In this document: positions 47,511 to 57,828 of the stretch, one piece after another
How positions within the stretch are numbered: the first letter of the stretch is position 1
How the letters are laid out: each line of letters starts with the position of its first letter
Source of the DNA: Ruaniaceae bacterium KH17
GTDB lineage: Bacteria; Actinomycetota; Actinomycetes; Actinomycetales; Actinomycetaceae
Assembly (NCBI GenBank): GCA_900199505.1
Contig: FZQV01000006.1
Span: 33,395-97,394 of the forward strand
Direction: 5' to 3'
Length of the DNA stretch: 64,000 nt
Made by a program: the position numbers and the translations under genes
The notes under the pieces: generated by a model
Told to the model about the DNA's origin: nothing
What the model saw: the letters and a program-made list of their open reading frames with translations, nothing else
Database searches by the model: none

Positions 47511-48515
47511 TCACACGGACTCGCCGGGTACCAGCGTTGGCGTGAGGATCACTTGTTCTGCGGGCAGGTCTCTGCGAGCGATCCGCTCCAGGAGCATCTT
47601 CGTCGCCGACTCCACCATCCGAAGTAGCGGGTTGTTGATGGTCGTGAGGCGCGGCGTCGTGGCATCGGCCATCCCGAGATTATCGAATCCCACCAGCGCG
47701 ATGTCCTGCGGCACGCGCCTTCCGGCCGCGGCAATAGCGCGGTTGACGCCGATCGCCATCGTGTCCGAGGCAACGAAGATGCCGTCTGTCTCGGGGAATC
47801 GCGCAAGCAGCCGAACAGTCGCCTCTTCGGCGCCTTTGATCGTGAAGTTTCCGGACTCGATCGCGTCCGTGCTGAGGCCAGCCTCGCTGAGGGCGCGCCG
47901 CCAACCGGCGATTCGATCGAGAGAAGCGGTCATGTCGCTTGGGCCACTTACGGTGCCAATATGCCGCCGCCCCGCGTCGATCAGAACCCGCGTTGCGATC
48001 TGGCCGCCTTTGTCATTGTCCACATCGACGTACGTGAGGCCTTCGTGATCGAATGGCCGCCCAATGAAGACCGTCGGCAGAAGCCCACGGACCTGATCTT
48101 CCATCATGTCGCCGCGGTGCAGCGAGGTGATGATGGCGCCATCCACGTGGCCTCCGCCGAGGAACTGGGCCATTCGCTCCGCTGGACGGTTGCGGTTCGC
48201 GATGAGGAGGACGAGTTGCAGATCGATCCCCTCCAGCGCTCCGGACACACCACGCAAGACGCCGGTGAGAAACGGATCGGAGAGGAACAACTCATCGGGC
48301 TCGGAGATCACCAGGGCAATCGAGCCGTGCTGGCTGGTCGCAAGCGCTCGCGCCGCACGGTTGGGGACGAAGCCTAGCCGCTTCACTGCCGTATCGACCG
48401 CGCGCTGCGCCTGTGGGGAGACGCGTAGGCCGCCGTTGATTGCGCGTGAAGCCGTTGCGCGGGAGACTCCGGCCGCTTTGGCGACTTCGTCAAGTGTTGG
48501 TCTTCGGTCTGTCAC
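47511..48515 (-). CDS. LacI-family regulator of cellobiose use (CebR-like)
   Basis: 334 residues. The N-terminal HTH PTLDEVAKAAGVSRATASRA then INGGLRVSP is a LacI-type DNA-binding domain, and the rest (ALVISEPDELFLSDPFLTGV, FIGRPFDHEGLTYVDVDND, LVGFDNLGMADATTPRLTTI) is the periplasmic-binding-like effector domain. It sits at the end of the cellobiose ABC operon with an operator of the same type before its own gene. It should repress the cluster until cellobiose binds. Confidence 0.92.
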   Translation of the reverse strand: MTDRRPTLDEVAKAAGVSRATASRAINGGLRVSPQAQRAVDTAVKRLGFVPNRAARALATSQHGSIALVISEPDELFLSDPFLTGVLRGVSGALEGIDLQLVLLIANRNRPAERMAQFLGGGHVDGAIITSLHRGDMMEDQVRGLLPTVFIGRPFDHEGLTYVDVDNDKGGQIATRVLIDAGRRHIGTVSGPSDMTASLDRIAGWRRALSEAGLSTDAIESGNFTIKGAEEATVRLLARFPETDGIFVASDTMAIGVNRAIAAAGRRVPQDIALVGFDNLGMADATTPRLTTINNPLLRMVESATKMLLERIARRDLPAEQVILTPTLVPGESV

Positions 48516-48566
48516 AGGGTCACCTTATAGCGAATCTTACAGAGGCTAAGTCTATTCGACTCGCGA

Positions 48567-48580
48567 TGGAAGCGCTCCCA
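48567..48580 (-). promoter_or_regulatory. CebR-like operator upstream of the LacI-type regulator gene
   Basis: TGGAAGCGCTCCCA, 52-65 bases upstream of the regulator start; differs from the perfect palindrome at 43912 by one base. Suggests autoregulation. Confidence 0.75.
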
Positions 48581-48644
48581 TAATGGGGCCACAGACTAGA
48601 TTTGGCGTGGCTGGCCGGGGCGCCGTCGGACTGAAAAGGGCAAC

Positions 48645-48672
48645 AAAAAAGCGCCGTCATCTTCGACGGCGC
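48645..48672 (-). terminator. Rho-independent terminator of the small membrane protein gene
   Basis: On the minus strand GCGCCGTC-GAAGAT-GACGGCGC (48651-48672) is followed by TTTTTT. Confidence 0.85.
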
Positions 48673-48715
48673 GAGATCCGCAAGCTCCGGTGGCTGGGTC
48701 TCGGGGTCCCGCAGG

Positions 48716-48994
48716 CTAGTCGATCGTTGCGATCTCGAGCTCGATACGGTCCAGTTCGCGTGCGATCTGCTCGTCCTGGCCACGGTACTGCGCATAGCCA
48801 ACCACGGCGATCAGCGGCAGCGCCACAGTCACGGCGAGGAGCGGGTTGATCACGGCAACGAGCGTGAACACGGCAAGCGAGACGAGCGCGAATGCGATCA
48901 CGTTCGAGGTGCGGATCTTCTTGGCGATCTCCGCACGCTCGGTGGTGGTGAGCAGGTTCTCTTCGAGAACTGCAGGGGCGAGTGTCGTTGTCAT
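48716..48994 (-). CDS. Small membrane protein, function unknown
   Basis: 92 residues: a soluble N-terminus, two hydrophobic segments (VIAFALVSLAVFTLVAVI and LLAVTVALPLIAVVGYAQY) and a charged coiled-coil tail. It has its own terminator and a ribosome binding site GAAAGGAAC before the ATG. No family was recognised. Confidence 0.65.
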   Translation of the reverse strand: MTTTLAPAVLEENLLTTTERAEIAKKIRTSNVIAFALVSLAVFTLVAVINPLLAVTVALPLIAVVGYAQYRGQDEQIARELDRIELEIATID

Positions 48995-49290
48995 GTGTCA
49001 GTTCCTTTCGGTTGCGCCGAACAGGAACCCCTCAGCCGAGCAGCCCTGCACGGCTATGAGCGGCTGGGATCGCCAGCCTCCGGGAGGTTTCCCGGTACCT
49101 CAATTCTATAGAGGGCAGCAGGGGCGGAGTAAAGGTGGGGGAACGTGTGATGAGACACCATTTTGCCAAAGTCGTCACATTTGCGCGGCACTCGGTGTAA
49201 GCAACCAAGGGTGGCGTGCAGGCGGCGGCTCCCTTCCCGAGTCCGCGTGACATACCCCCTGCCGGGCGCGCCGTCGGGGAGAATGGAGGC

Positions 49291-49779
49291 ATGACGAAGG
49301 TTCTTGTGGTGTGTACGGGAAACATCTGCCGATCGCCGATGGGCGAGATCGTGCTGGCGGAGCAGGCGGCCGCGCGCGGCATCGAGCTGGAGGTGGACTC
49401 CGCGGGGATCAGCGCCGAGGAGACCGGCAACCCCGTGGACTCGCGGGCACGCCGTGTGCTTGAGGCGTCCGGATATCGTGTCCCGCGCCGCGCCGCTCGC
49501 CAGGTCCGCCGTGGCGAGCTGCAGGACTACGATCTCGTCCTCGCGATGACGGCCCAGCACCAGTCCGCGCTTCGCCGCAGGGCCGAGTCCGAGGGCGCTC
49601 CCACCGAGCGCATCCGGCTCTGGCGGGAGTTTGATCCGGCCGCCCCCAAGCTGTCCGACGGCGCCCGGCCGTCAGAGCTCGACGTCGCCGATCCCTGGTA
49701 CGGCGGTCACGAAGACTTTGTGGAGGCGCTGGAGATGGTCGAAGCCGCGATCGACGGGATCCTCGCCGAACTCGGCTGA
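49291..49779 (+). CDS. Low-molecular-weight protein tyrosine phosphatase
   Basis: 162 residues from the ATG at 49291. VVCTGNICRSPMGEIVL is the C-x5-R phosphate loop and DVADPWYGG carries the general-acid Asp, both diagnostic of the family. It dephosphorylates protein tyrosines or arginines, often linked to exopolysaccharide control. The roughly 300 bases upstream hold no gene. Confidence 0.93.
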   Translation: MTKVLVVCTGNICRSPMGEIVLAEQAAARGIELEVDSAGISAEETGNPVDSRARRVLEASGYRVPRRAARQVRRGELQDYDLVLAMTAQHQSALRRRAESEGAPTERIRLWREFDPAAPKLSDGARPSELDVADPWYGGHEDFVEALEMVEAAIDGILAELG

Positions 49780-49936
49780 GCACCACGAAGTGGAGCAAGA
49801 TTCGACCCACAACGCGGCGCGGTCGAGTCATGCTTCGATAGAGGGACGGTGAGATTGCAGGCGGTCAGAGCGCACCACGTTTTGGCCCGGCCTTCGGCCC
49901 CACTCAACCGGGATATGATCCCGCGCTCAATGACCT

Positions 49937-50455
49937 TCAGGCAGACGGCGTGACCGGGGGCTGGTCGGACCACGGGAACATGATCCACTTGTCGGTCGAG
50001 AGCCAGACGTAATCGGGCACGATCACCGACCTCGGCTTGTGATACAGCACGGCCGAACGCACGCTTGCCGCCGCCGCGGGCCCCTCGCTCAGGCTCTCGA
50101 TGACCTTCTGCAGGGTCCTGCCCGAGTCGGCCACGTCGTCGACCACGAGAACCCGTTTCCCTCCGAGCGAGGACGAGTCCATCAGCGGCGGTAGGAACAC
50201 CGGTTCGGTAAGGACCTCGCCGATCCCCGTGTAGAACTCCACGTTGGTGGCCGCCATCGCCTTCACCCCGAGCGCGTACGCGACCGCTCCCGCCGGGATC
50301 AGGCCGCCGCGGGCAATCGCGACAACGACATCCGCCTGCCACTGCGAATCGGCCACCTGTTGTGCGAGCTCGCGCGTTGCATCCCCGAATCTCGACCAGG
50401 TGAGGATCTCACGTTCGATGGTCTCCGGTGCGACGTCGTCGAAAGGCTGTGCCAT
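49937..50455 (-). CDS. Purine-type phosphoribosyltransferase
   Basis: 172 residues. VLVVDDVADSGRTL is the PRPP-binding loop, and VVVAIARGGLIPAGAVAYAL and WSDQP near the end fit the Gpt/xanthine-type family. It likely salvages guanine, xanthine or hypoxanthine with PRPP. Other phosphoribosyltransferase substrates are possible. Confidence 0.82.
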   Translation of the reverse strand: MAQPFDDVAPETIEREILTWSRFGDATRELAQQVADSQWQADVVVAIARGGLIPAGAVAYALGVKAMAATNVEFYTGIGEVLTEPVFLPPLMDSSSLGGKRVLVVDDVADSGRTLQKVIESLSEGPAAAASVRSAVLYHKPRSVIVPDYVWLSTDKWIMFPWSDQPPVTPSA

Positions 50456-50551
50456 GAACTGACTGTAATCGAGTCGGCACCGATGTGGGGTCAGATTGGG
50501 TGCACCCCTGCGAATCGGATGGCCGTAGCGCGCGTTGCGGGTGACCCTTAG

Positions 50552-50617
50552 CCACTCACGTGAGTGGGAAACGTTCGAAATGGCGGGTGGGCGCGGTCAT
50601 TTGCCACTCACGTGAGT
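50552..50617 (+). promoter_or_regulatory. Two identical ACTCACGTGAGT palindromes upstream of pntAa
   Basis: CCACTCACGTGAGTGG (50552-50567) is a perfect 16-base palindrome, and ACTCACGTGAGT recurs at 50606-50617. Centres are 52 bases apart, five helical turns. They sit 84-149 bases before the pntAa GTG, with no other nearby gene start on the plus strand. Co-operative binding by a dimeric regulator is likely; the protein is unknown. Confidence 0.65.
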
Positions 50618-50700
50618 TGCAAAAGCCCGCTTCAGGCTGCGGAGAAAGATTGGGACGTTATTTCGATGTCGAGATACCGGCGCTGGCATAGGATTGAGAC

Positions 50701-51882
50701 GTGATCACTGTAGCTGCGCCAAGGGAGCCGCAGCCCGAAACCCGGGTTGCCCTCGTCCCTGAGACTGTCCGAAGTCTGGTCAGAGCCGGCCATCGTGTGC
50801 TGATCGAGAAAGGTGCGGGAGTTGCCGCCTCGTACCCCGATTCGCAGTACACAGAGGCCGGCGCCCAGATCGTCAACGGAATCGATCTTGCCACGATCGA
50901 TGTCCTCGCCCACGTGACCCCGCTGCCCGCCACCGCTATTGAGCGTATGCGGCAGGGCGCCGTCACGATCGGCTTGGCCGGTCCGTACGACGGCGAGCGC
51001 GTGGCCGCACTGTCGGCTGCCGGTGTGACGGCCATGAGCTTTGAGAGGTTGCCGCGTACCTCACGAGCACAGTCCATGGACGTGCTGTCCTCGCAGGCGC
51101 TGACCGCCGGCTACCGCTGCGTGCTGGAAGCCGCGATTCGGTTGCCGCGATTCTTCCCACTCGCCATGACCGCTGCGGGCACGGTCCCCCCGGCGAAGGT
51201 CGTGGTGTTGGGAATCGGCGTGGCCGGGCTACAAGCCATCGCCACTGCGAAACGATTGGGCGCCACGGTCTCGGCCAACGATATCCGGCCGGACTCGGCC
51301 GAAGAGGCACGCTCCGTCGGCGCCACCTTCATCGACGTCGGCCTCGACTCCGCCGAGGGCACCGGCACCGGCGGTTATGCCCGCGCACTCGGTGACGATG
51401 CCGCAACCCGCCAGCAGGCCGCACTCGCACCACACATCGCCGAGGCGGACGTGTTGATCACCACCGCCGCCGTTCCCGGCCGCGCCGCGCCGCGTCTGGT
51501 GACCCACGATATGGTGGCCGCCATGCGTCCCGGCTCCGTCGCCGTCGACCTGGCGGCCTCCACCGGCGGCAACATCGAGGGTTCGAAGCCCGGTGCAGAC
51601 GTCGCGATCACCTCTGCAACTGGCGAAGGCACCGTGACGATCGTGGGGCTCGCCTCCGCGCCGTCGGACCTGCCCACTGATGCTTCGCGGCTCTTCTCGA
51701 AGAACGTGGAGAACGTGCTGAAGCTGATTGTGACAGAGGGCGAGATCGCGGTGGACTTCGCCGATGACATCGTGGCTGGCATGACGATCACGCACGCGGG
51801 AGTCAACCGCCTCGAGGCGCCGGCAGAGCCGGAGACTCCCACAGAACCCGCCGCTCCGGCTGACGAAGGGACGGACGCCTGA
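50701..51882 (+). CDS. NAD(P) transhydrogenase subunit alpha, part 1 (soluble)
   Basis: 393 residues from a GTG. ITVAAPREPQPETRVALVPE and the Rossmann segment VVVLGIGVAGLQAIATAKRL then GATVSANDIRP form the NAD(H)-binding dI domain. A Pro/Glu-rich tail ends the protein. It passes hydride between NADH and NADP+ together with the next two products. The stop overlaps the next ATG region by one base. Confidence 0.92.
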   Translation: MITVAAPREPQPETRVALVPETVRSLVRAGHRVLIEKGAGVAASYPDSQYTEAGAQIVNGIDLATIDVLAHVTPLPATAIERMRQGAVTIGLAGPYDGERVAALSAAGVTAMSFERLPRTSRAQSMDVLSSQALTAGYRCVLEAAIRLPRFFPLAMTAAGTVPPAKVVVLGIGVAGLQAIATAKRLGATVSANDIRPDSAEEARSVGATFIDVGLDSAEGTGTGGYARALGDDAATRQQAALAPHIAEADVLITTAAVPGRAAPRLVTHDMVAAMRPGSVAVDLAASTGGNIEGSKPGADVAITSATGEGTVTIVGLASAPSDLPTDASRLFSKNVENVLKLIVTEGEIAVDFADDIVAGMTITHAGVNRLEAPAEPETPTEPAAPADEGTDA

Positions 51883-52175
51883 TGGAATTCATGACCAGCC
51901 TCACCATTCTCGTGCTCGCGGCATTCGTGGGCGTCGAGGTGGTCTCGAAAGTCACCTCGACCCTGCACACGCCGCTGATGTCCGGCGCGAACGCGATCCA
52001 CGGCATCATCCTCGTGGGCGCCCTGATCGTGACCGCACACGCCACCAACACCTTCGTGCTCATCCTCGCGCTACTGGCCGTGGTGCTCGCCTCGATGAAC
52101 CTCGTGGGCGGCTTCGTGGTCACGGACCGGATGCTCGAGATGTTCTCCGGCACGAAGAAGGGGGCCGAGAAGTGA
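51882..52175 (+). CDS. NAD(P) transhydrogenase subunit alpha, part 2 (membrane)
   Basis: 97 residues with three hydrophobic segments (SLTILVLAAFVGVEVVSKVT, GIILVGALIVTAHA, LILALLAVVLASMNLVGGFV). It is the membrane portion of the alpha subunit, encoded separately as in many actinobacteria. Confidence 0.92.
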   Translation: MEFMTSLTILVLAAFVGVEVVSKVTSTLHTPLMSGANAIHGIILVGALIVTAHATNTFVLILALLAVVLASMNLVGGFVVTDRMLEMFSGTKKGAEK

Positions 52176-53563
52176 GCATTCTTCCAGAACCGGTCTCTGC
52201 GGCGCTCTATCTGGTTGCCGCCGTCTGCTTCATCCTCGCGCTGAAGGGCCTGTCCGGCCCACGCACGGCCCGGCGCGGCAACTTGATTGGTGCGTCCGGC
52301 GCCGCGATCGCCGTGGTCACCGTGTTCCTCTCGACCGATTTCGACGGGGCCAGGCTCTGGCTGGCCCTGATCGCCGTCGTGATTGGCGCCGTGATCTCGG
52401 TGCCGATCGCCCGCCGCATCCAGATGACCAACATGCCGCAGCTCGTGGCACTGTTGAACGGTGTGGGTGGTGGCGCGGCGGCCATGGTGGGGCTCATCGA
52501 GCTCCAGGAGTGGGCCGGAACCGCGGGCTATGTGGCTACCTTCGCCACCGCAGCCGCGATCCTGATCGGCTCGATGTCCTTCGCCGGCTCGATCGTCACC
52601 TTCCTGAAGCTGCAAGGAATCATGACCGCCCGGCCGATCGTGCTCCCCGGTGCTATCGCAATCATGTTTATCGGGATGGCGATTACGGCGGCGCTGGCGA
52701 TCGTCGTGGCGATCACTGGCAGCTTCGGCTGGGGCCTCGCACTGATCGCCGCGGGCCTGGCCTCGGGTGTGCTCTTCGTGCTTCCTGTTGGCGGCGCGGA
52801 CGTGCCGATCGTGATCTCGCTCCTGAACGCCTTCACCGGTATCGCCGTGGCGGCTTCCGGTTTTGCGATGCCGAACACCCTCATGCTGGTGGCCGGTATC
52901 CTCGTGGGCGCGTCCGGCACGGTCCTGACACTCGCCATGGCTGCGGGCATGGGCCGATCGGTGGTCGGAATCCTCTTCGGGGCGCTGCAGGGCGGATCGA
53001 CGGCGGGCTCCACCCAGGAGTCGGACCGGCCGGTCCGCCGGGCCACTCCCGACGACGTCGCCACGGCCCTGGCATTTGCCCGCAAGGTTGTCGTCGTGCC
53101 CGGGTATGGTCTCGCGGTGGCGCAGGCCCAGCACGTACTGCACGAGCTGGTCACGGCGCTACGCAGCGAACACAACGTGGAGGCCGTCTACGGCATCCAC
53201 CCGGTGGCCGGTCGCATGCCCGGGCACATGAATGTGCTGCTTGCTGAGGCGAACGTGCCGTACGAGCTACTGATTGAGGCCGAGGACGCCAATCCCCAGA
53301 TGCCTGCGACGGACATCGTCATGGTGGTGGGCGCGAACGATGTGGTCAACCCCGCCGCGCGGGACGATCCGCAATCCTCGATCTACGGGATGCCAATCAT
53401 CGACGCCGATTTCGCCGGCCAGGTGTTCTTCTTCAAGCGTTCCATGCGACCCGGATTCGCGGGTATCGAGAACGAGCTGCTGTTTGACGACAAGACCCAA
53501 CTCGTCTTTGGTGACGCGAAGGAGTCGCTCACTGCCGTCAACGCCGCCCTCAAGGAGGTCTAG
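52172..53563 (+). CDS. pntB: NAD(P) transhydrogenase subunit beta
   Basis: 463 residues. About nine membrane segments (residues 1-260) precede the NADP(H)-binding domain with VVVPGYGLAVAQAQHVLHEL and VVGANDVVNPAARDDP. The pump couples proton flow to NADPH formation from NADH. Its stop is only two bases from the convergent copA stop, leaving no room for a terminator. Confidence 0.93.
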   Translation: MSILPEPVSAALYLVAAVCFILALKGLSGPRTARRGNLIGASGAAIAVVTVFLSTDFDGARLWLALIAVVIGAVISVPIARRIQMTNMPQLVALLNGVGGGAAAMVGLIELQEWAGTAGYVATFATAAAILIGSMSFAGSIVTFLKLQGIMTARPIVLPGAIAIMFIGMAITAALAIVVAITGSFGWGLALIAAGLASGVLFVLPVGGADVPIVISLLNAFTGIAVAASGFAMPNTLMLVAGILVGASGTVLTLAMAAGMGRSVVGILFGALQGGSTAGSTQESDRPVRRATPDDVATALAFARKVVVVPGYGLAVAQAQHVLHELVTALRSEHNVEAVYGIHPVAGRMPGHMNVLLAEANVPYELLIEAEDANPQMPATDIVMVVGANDVVNPAARDDPQSSIYGMPIIDADFAGQVFFFKRSMRPGFAGIENELLFDDKTQLVFGDAKESLTAVNAALKEV

Positions 53564-53565
53564 GG

Positions 53566-55959
<2,394 letters not shown>

Positions 55960-55987
55960 AGTTGCTCATGAAGCGTTGACGTAATTC

Positions 55988-56083
55988 GTCATCCTGCGCG
56001 TCAGTCGCAGGATCCAGAAATGTCTGCCTGATTCGGCGTGGGATCTGGATTCTGCGACGGCGCTTCGCTCCGCGCAGAATGAC
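55988..56083. repeat. Dispersed repeat family C, copy 2
   Basis: GTCATCCTGCGCG (55988-56000) and CGCGCAGAATGAC (56071-56083) are the inverted ends; inside, AGTCGCAGGATCCAGA faces TCTGGATTCTGCGAC. Together with family B copy 2 it fills the gap between copZ and copA. Confidence 0.75.
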
Positions 56084-56116
56084 GGTGTGTGGGTTGCACG
56101 GCGAACTGATCGCTGC

Positions 56117-56166
56117 GTTTCGATACTTCGTCTCGACTCGCCGCCACATGGGCGGCTCACTCAACG
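56117..56166. repeat. Dispersed repeat family B, copy 2
   Basis: In reverse orientation this begins CTCGTTGAGTGAGCC and ends GAGACGAAGTATCGAAAC, the same ends as the copy at 15647-15714. Confidence 0.65.
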
Positions 56167-56175
56167 AGTCTTGCG

Positions 56176-56400
56176 TCAGCGCTGGACGCCCACGAGGGTG
56201 TAGCCCTCTTCGTCGATGAGTTCCGCGATGGTCTCGTCCGCGATGTCCGTGTTGAGGGTGAGGACCACGTCGGAAGTTCCGCCGGACTCGAGCGTCACCA
56301 TGACATTGGCGACCTCGGGCCGTGCCTCGAACGCCGTCGTGACGTGGCCCACGCAGTTGTTGCAGGTAAGTCCGTCGACCTTGAGATTGATGGTGGCCAT
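56176..56400 (-). CDS. copZ: Copper chaperone (HMA domain)
   Basis: 74 residues from the ATG at 56400. VDGLTCNNCVGHVTTAFE is a heavy-metal-associated motif with an unusual Leu-Thr-Cys in place of Met-Thr-Cys. It hands copper to CopA or CsoR. The csoR gene ends 14 bases upstream. Confidence 0.88.
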   Translation of the reverse strand: MATINLKVDGLTCNNCVGHVTTAFEARPEVANVMVTLESGGTSDVVLTLNTDIADETIAELIDEEGYTLVGVQR

Positions 56401-56414
56401 GTTGGTGCCTTCCT

Positions 56415-56759
56415 TTAGCTCTTCCAGAGGCGCGCGACGGCCTGGGTGGCTTCCCGGACCTTCTCGCGGCCGGCGTCGTCGTCCGCGCGGGCGGCTCCCA
56501 CGACGCAATGGTTCAGGTGATCCTCGAGCAGTGCGAGGCTCACCGACTGCAGCGCCTTGGTGGCTGCAGAGATTTGGGTGAGGACGTCGATGCAGTACGT
56601 GTTCTGCTCGATCATCCGCTCGATGCCGCGGACCTGACCCTCGATGCGGCGCATTCGAGCGATGTACGCGGCACGATCGCCGGTGTAACCATGTTCGGTC
56701 TCATCGTGGGCGCCACAGGTGCACTCGTCGGTGGCGCAGTGGTTCAGCTCAACGTCCAT
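56415..56759 (-). CDS. csoR: CsoR-family copper-sensing repressor
   Basis: 114 residues with a Cys/His-rich N-terminus (NHCATDECTCGAHDETEHG) and the CsoR helix bundle: RMRRIEGQVRGIERMIEQNT, then YC and HLNHC, giving the Cys-His-Cys copper site. It represses until copper(I) binds. Its operator lies 12-30 bases upstream of the start codon. Confidence 0.93.
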   Translation of the reverse strand: MDVELNHCATDECTCGAHDETEHGYTGDRAAYIARMRRIEGQVRGIERMIEQNTYCIDVLTQISAATKALQSVSLALLEDHLNHCVVGAARADDDAGREKVREATQAVARLWKS

Positions 56760-56770
56760 GCCATCTACCG

Positions 56771-56789
56771 TATACCCCTAAGGGGTATA
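56771..56789. promoter_or_regulatory. CsoR operator
   Basis: TATACCCCTAAGGGGTATA is a perfect 9-1-9 palindrome matching the known GTATACCCC-type CsoR box, between csoR (-) and the dedA region (+). Confidence 0.9.
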
Positions 56790-56848
56790 AGACAAGACCC
56801 TCTCGTGTTTCGCCGGCCTGGCCCGAACGCCGCCGCCCACGCGCATTA

Positions 56849-56898
56849 GTTGAGCCCACCGGTACGCATCAGCGCTGATGTGTACCGCACAGCTCAAC
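56849..56898. repeat. Dispersed 50-bp palindrome, family A copy 3
   Basis: GTTGAGC (56849-56855) to GCTCAAC (56892-56898), centre GGTACGCATCAG-CGCTGATGTGTACC. Lies between the csoR operator and dedA. Confidence 0.75.
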
Positions 56899-57045
56899 AT
56901 TCGTGCCGGTGCGCGTGTGGGAGCCGGTGGGTGGATGAGGGGTCGGGGGAAGGTGCCTGTAAGTGGAGGGGGCGAGGGGCCGGGCGGGGGATCTCACAGC
57001 GAGTGTCCCGCGGGTCACGAGGGGGTACCCGGTAGCCTGGCACAT

Positions 57046-57720
57046 GTGACAGTACTTCTTGCAACCGAGGCCGACGTCGCCGTTCCCCAGTACGAGGGCA
57101 TCATCGGCTGGGTGCTCAGCCTGATGGACACCCTCGGCGAGATCGGCGTGGGTGCCGCGGTCCTGATCGAGACCTTCTTCCCGCCGATCCCCTCCGAGGC
57201 AATCCTGCCCGGCGCGGGATTCCTCGCGTACGACGGCCGAATGAACTTCTGGTTCGCCTGGGCCGCGGCCACGCTCGGCGCGCTACTCGGCGCGTGGGGC
57301 TGGTACTGGATCGGTCTCGTGTTCGGCCGGCGCCGCACGCGCGAGATCATCGGCCACATCCCGCTGATGGAGTACGAGGACTTCGACAAGGCCGAGGCCT
57401 TCTTCCAGAAGTGGGGCGGCGTGGCCGTGCTGACGGGTCGCTGCGTGCCGCTGGTGCGCTCCTTCATCTCGATCCCGGCCGGTATCGAGAAGATGCCGTT
57501 CTGGACGTTCACCGGATACACCGTGCTGGGCTCCGGAGTGTGGAATGGCATCTGGGTGGGTCTCGGGTATGCCTTCGGCCCCGCGATCCGGCCCGTGCTG
57601 GAACAGTGGAGCGGGATCCTCTCCAACATCGTGGTGGCGATCATCCTCGGGCTGATCGCCTGGTTCATCGTGGCCCGCCTCATCAAGCGCTCGAAGTATA
57701 GGGCTGTTCCCTCCGAGTAG
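57046..57720 (+). CDS. DedA-family membrane protein
   Basis: 224 residues from a GTG at 57046. IETFFPPIPSEAILPGAGFL and GRCVPLVRSFISIPAGIEKM are the family's re-entrant-loop motifs; four to five membrane segments. DedA proteins are flippases or exchangers for lipid carriers such as undecaprenyl phosphate or phosphatidylethanolamine. The long in-frame extension upstream to 56878 runs into repeat A and is not coding. Confidence 0.9.
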   Translation: MTVLLATEADVAVPQYEGIIGWVLSLMDTLGEIGVGAAVLIETFFPPIPSEAILPGAGFLAYDGRMNFWFAWAAATLGALLGAWGWYWIGLVFGRRRTREIIGHIPLMEYEDFDKAEAFFQKWGGVAVLTGRCVPLVRSFISIPAGIEKMPFWTFTGYTVLGSGVWNGIWVGLGYAFGPAIRPVLEQWSGILSNIVVAIILGLIAWFIVARLIKRSKYRAVPSE

Positions 57721-57748
57721 TCACAGCGCTCCGGCTTCCACCAGACGT

Positions 57749-57816
57749 GTGCCGCTCATCCCCGATTCGGACCCGAGTGAGCGCCCATATGTGGGATGCG
57801 CGTGAGCAGCACAAGT
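57749..57816. repeat. Dispersed repeat family D, copy 1 (downstream of purB)
   Basis: Begins GTGCCGCTCATCCCCGATT and ends GGGATGCGCGTGAGCAGCAC then AAGT. A copy of the same design lies at 59280-59342, on the other side of purB. Confidence 0.6.
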
Positions 57817-57828
57817 GGTCGGGAGGGG

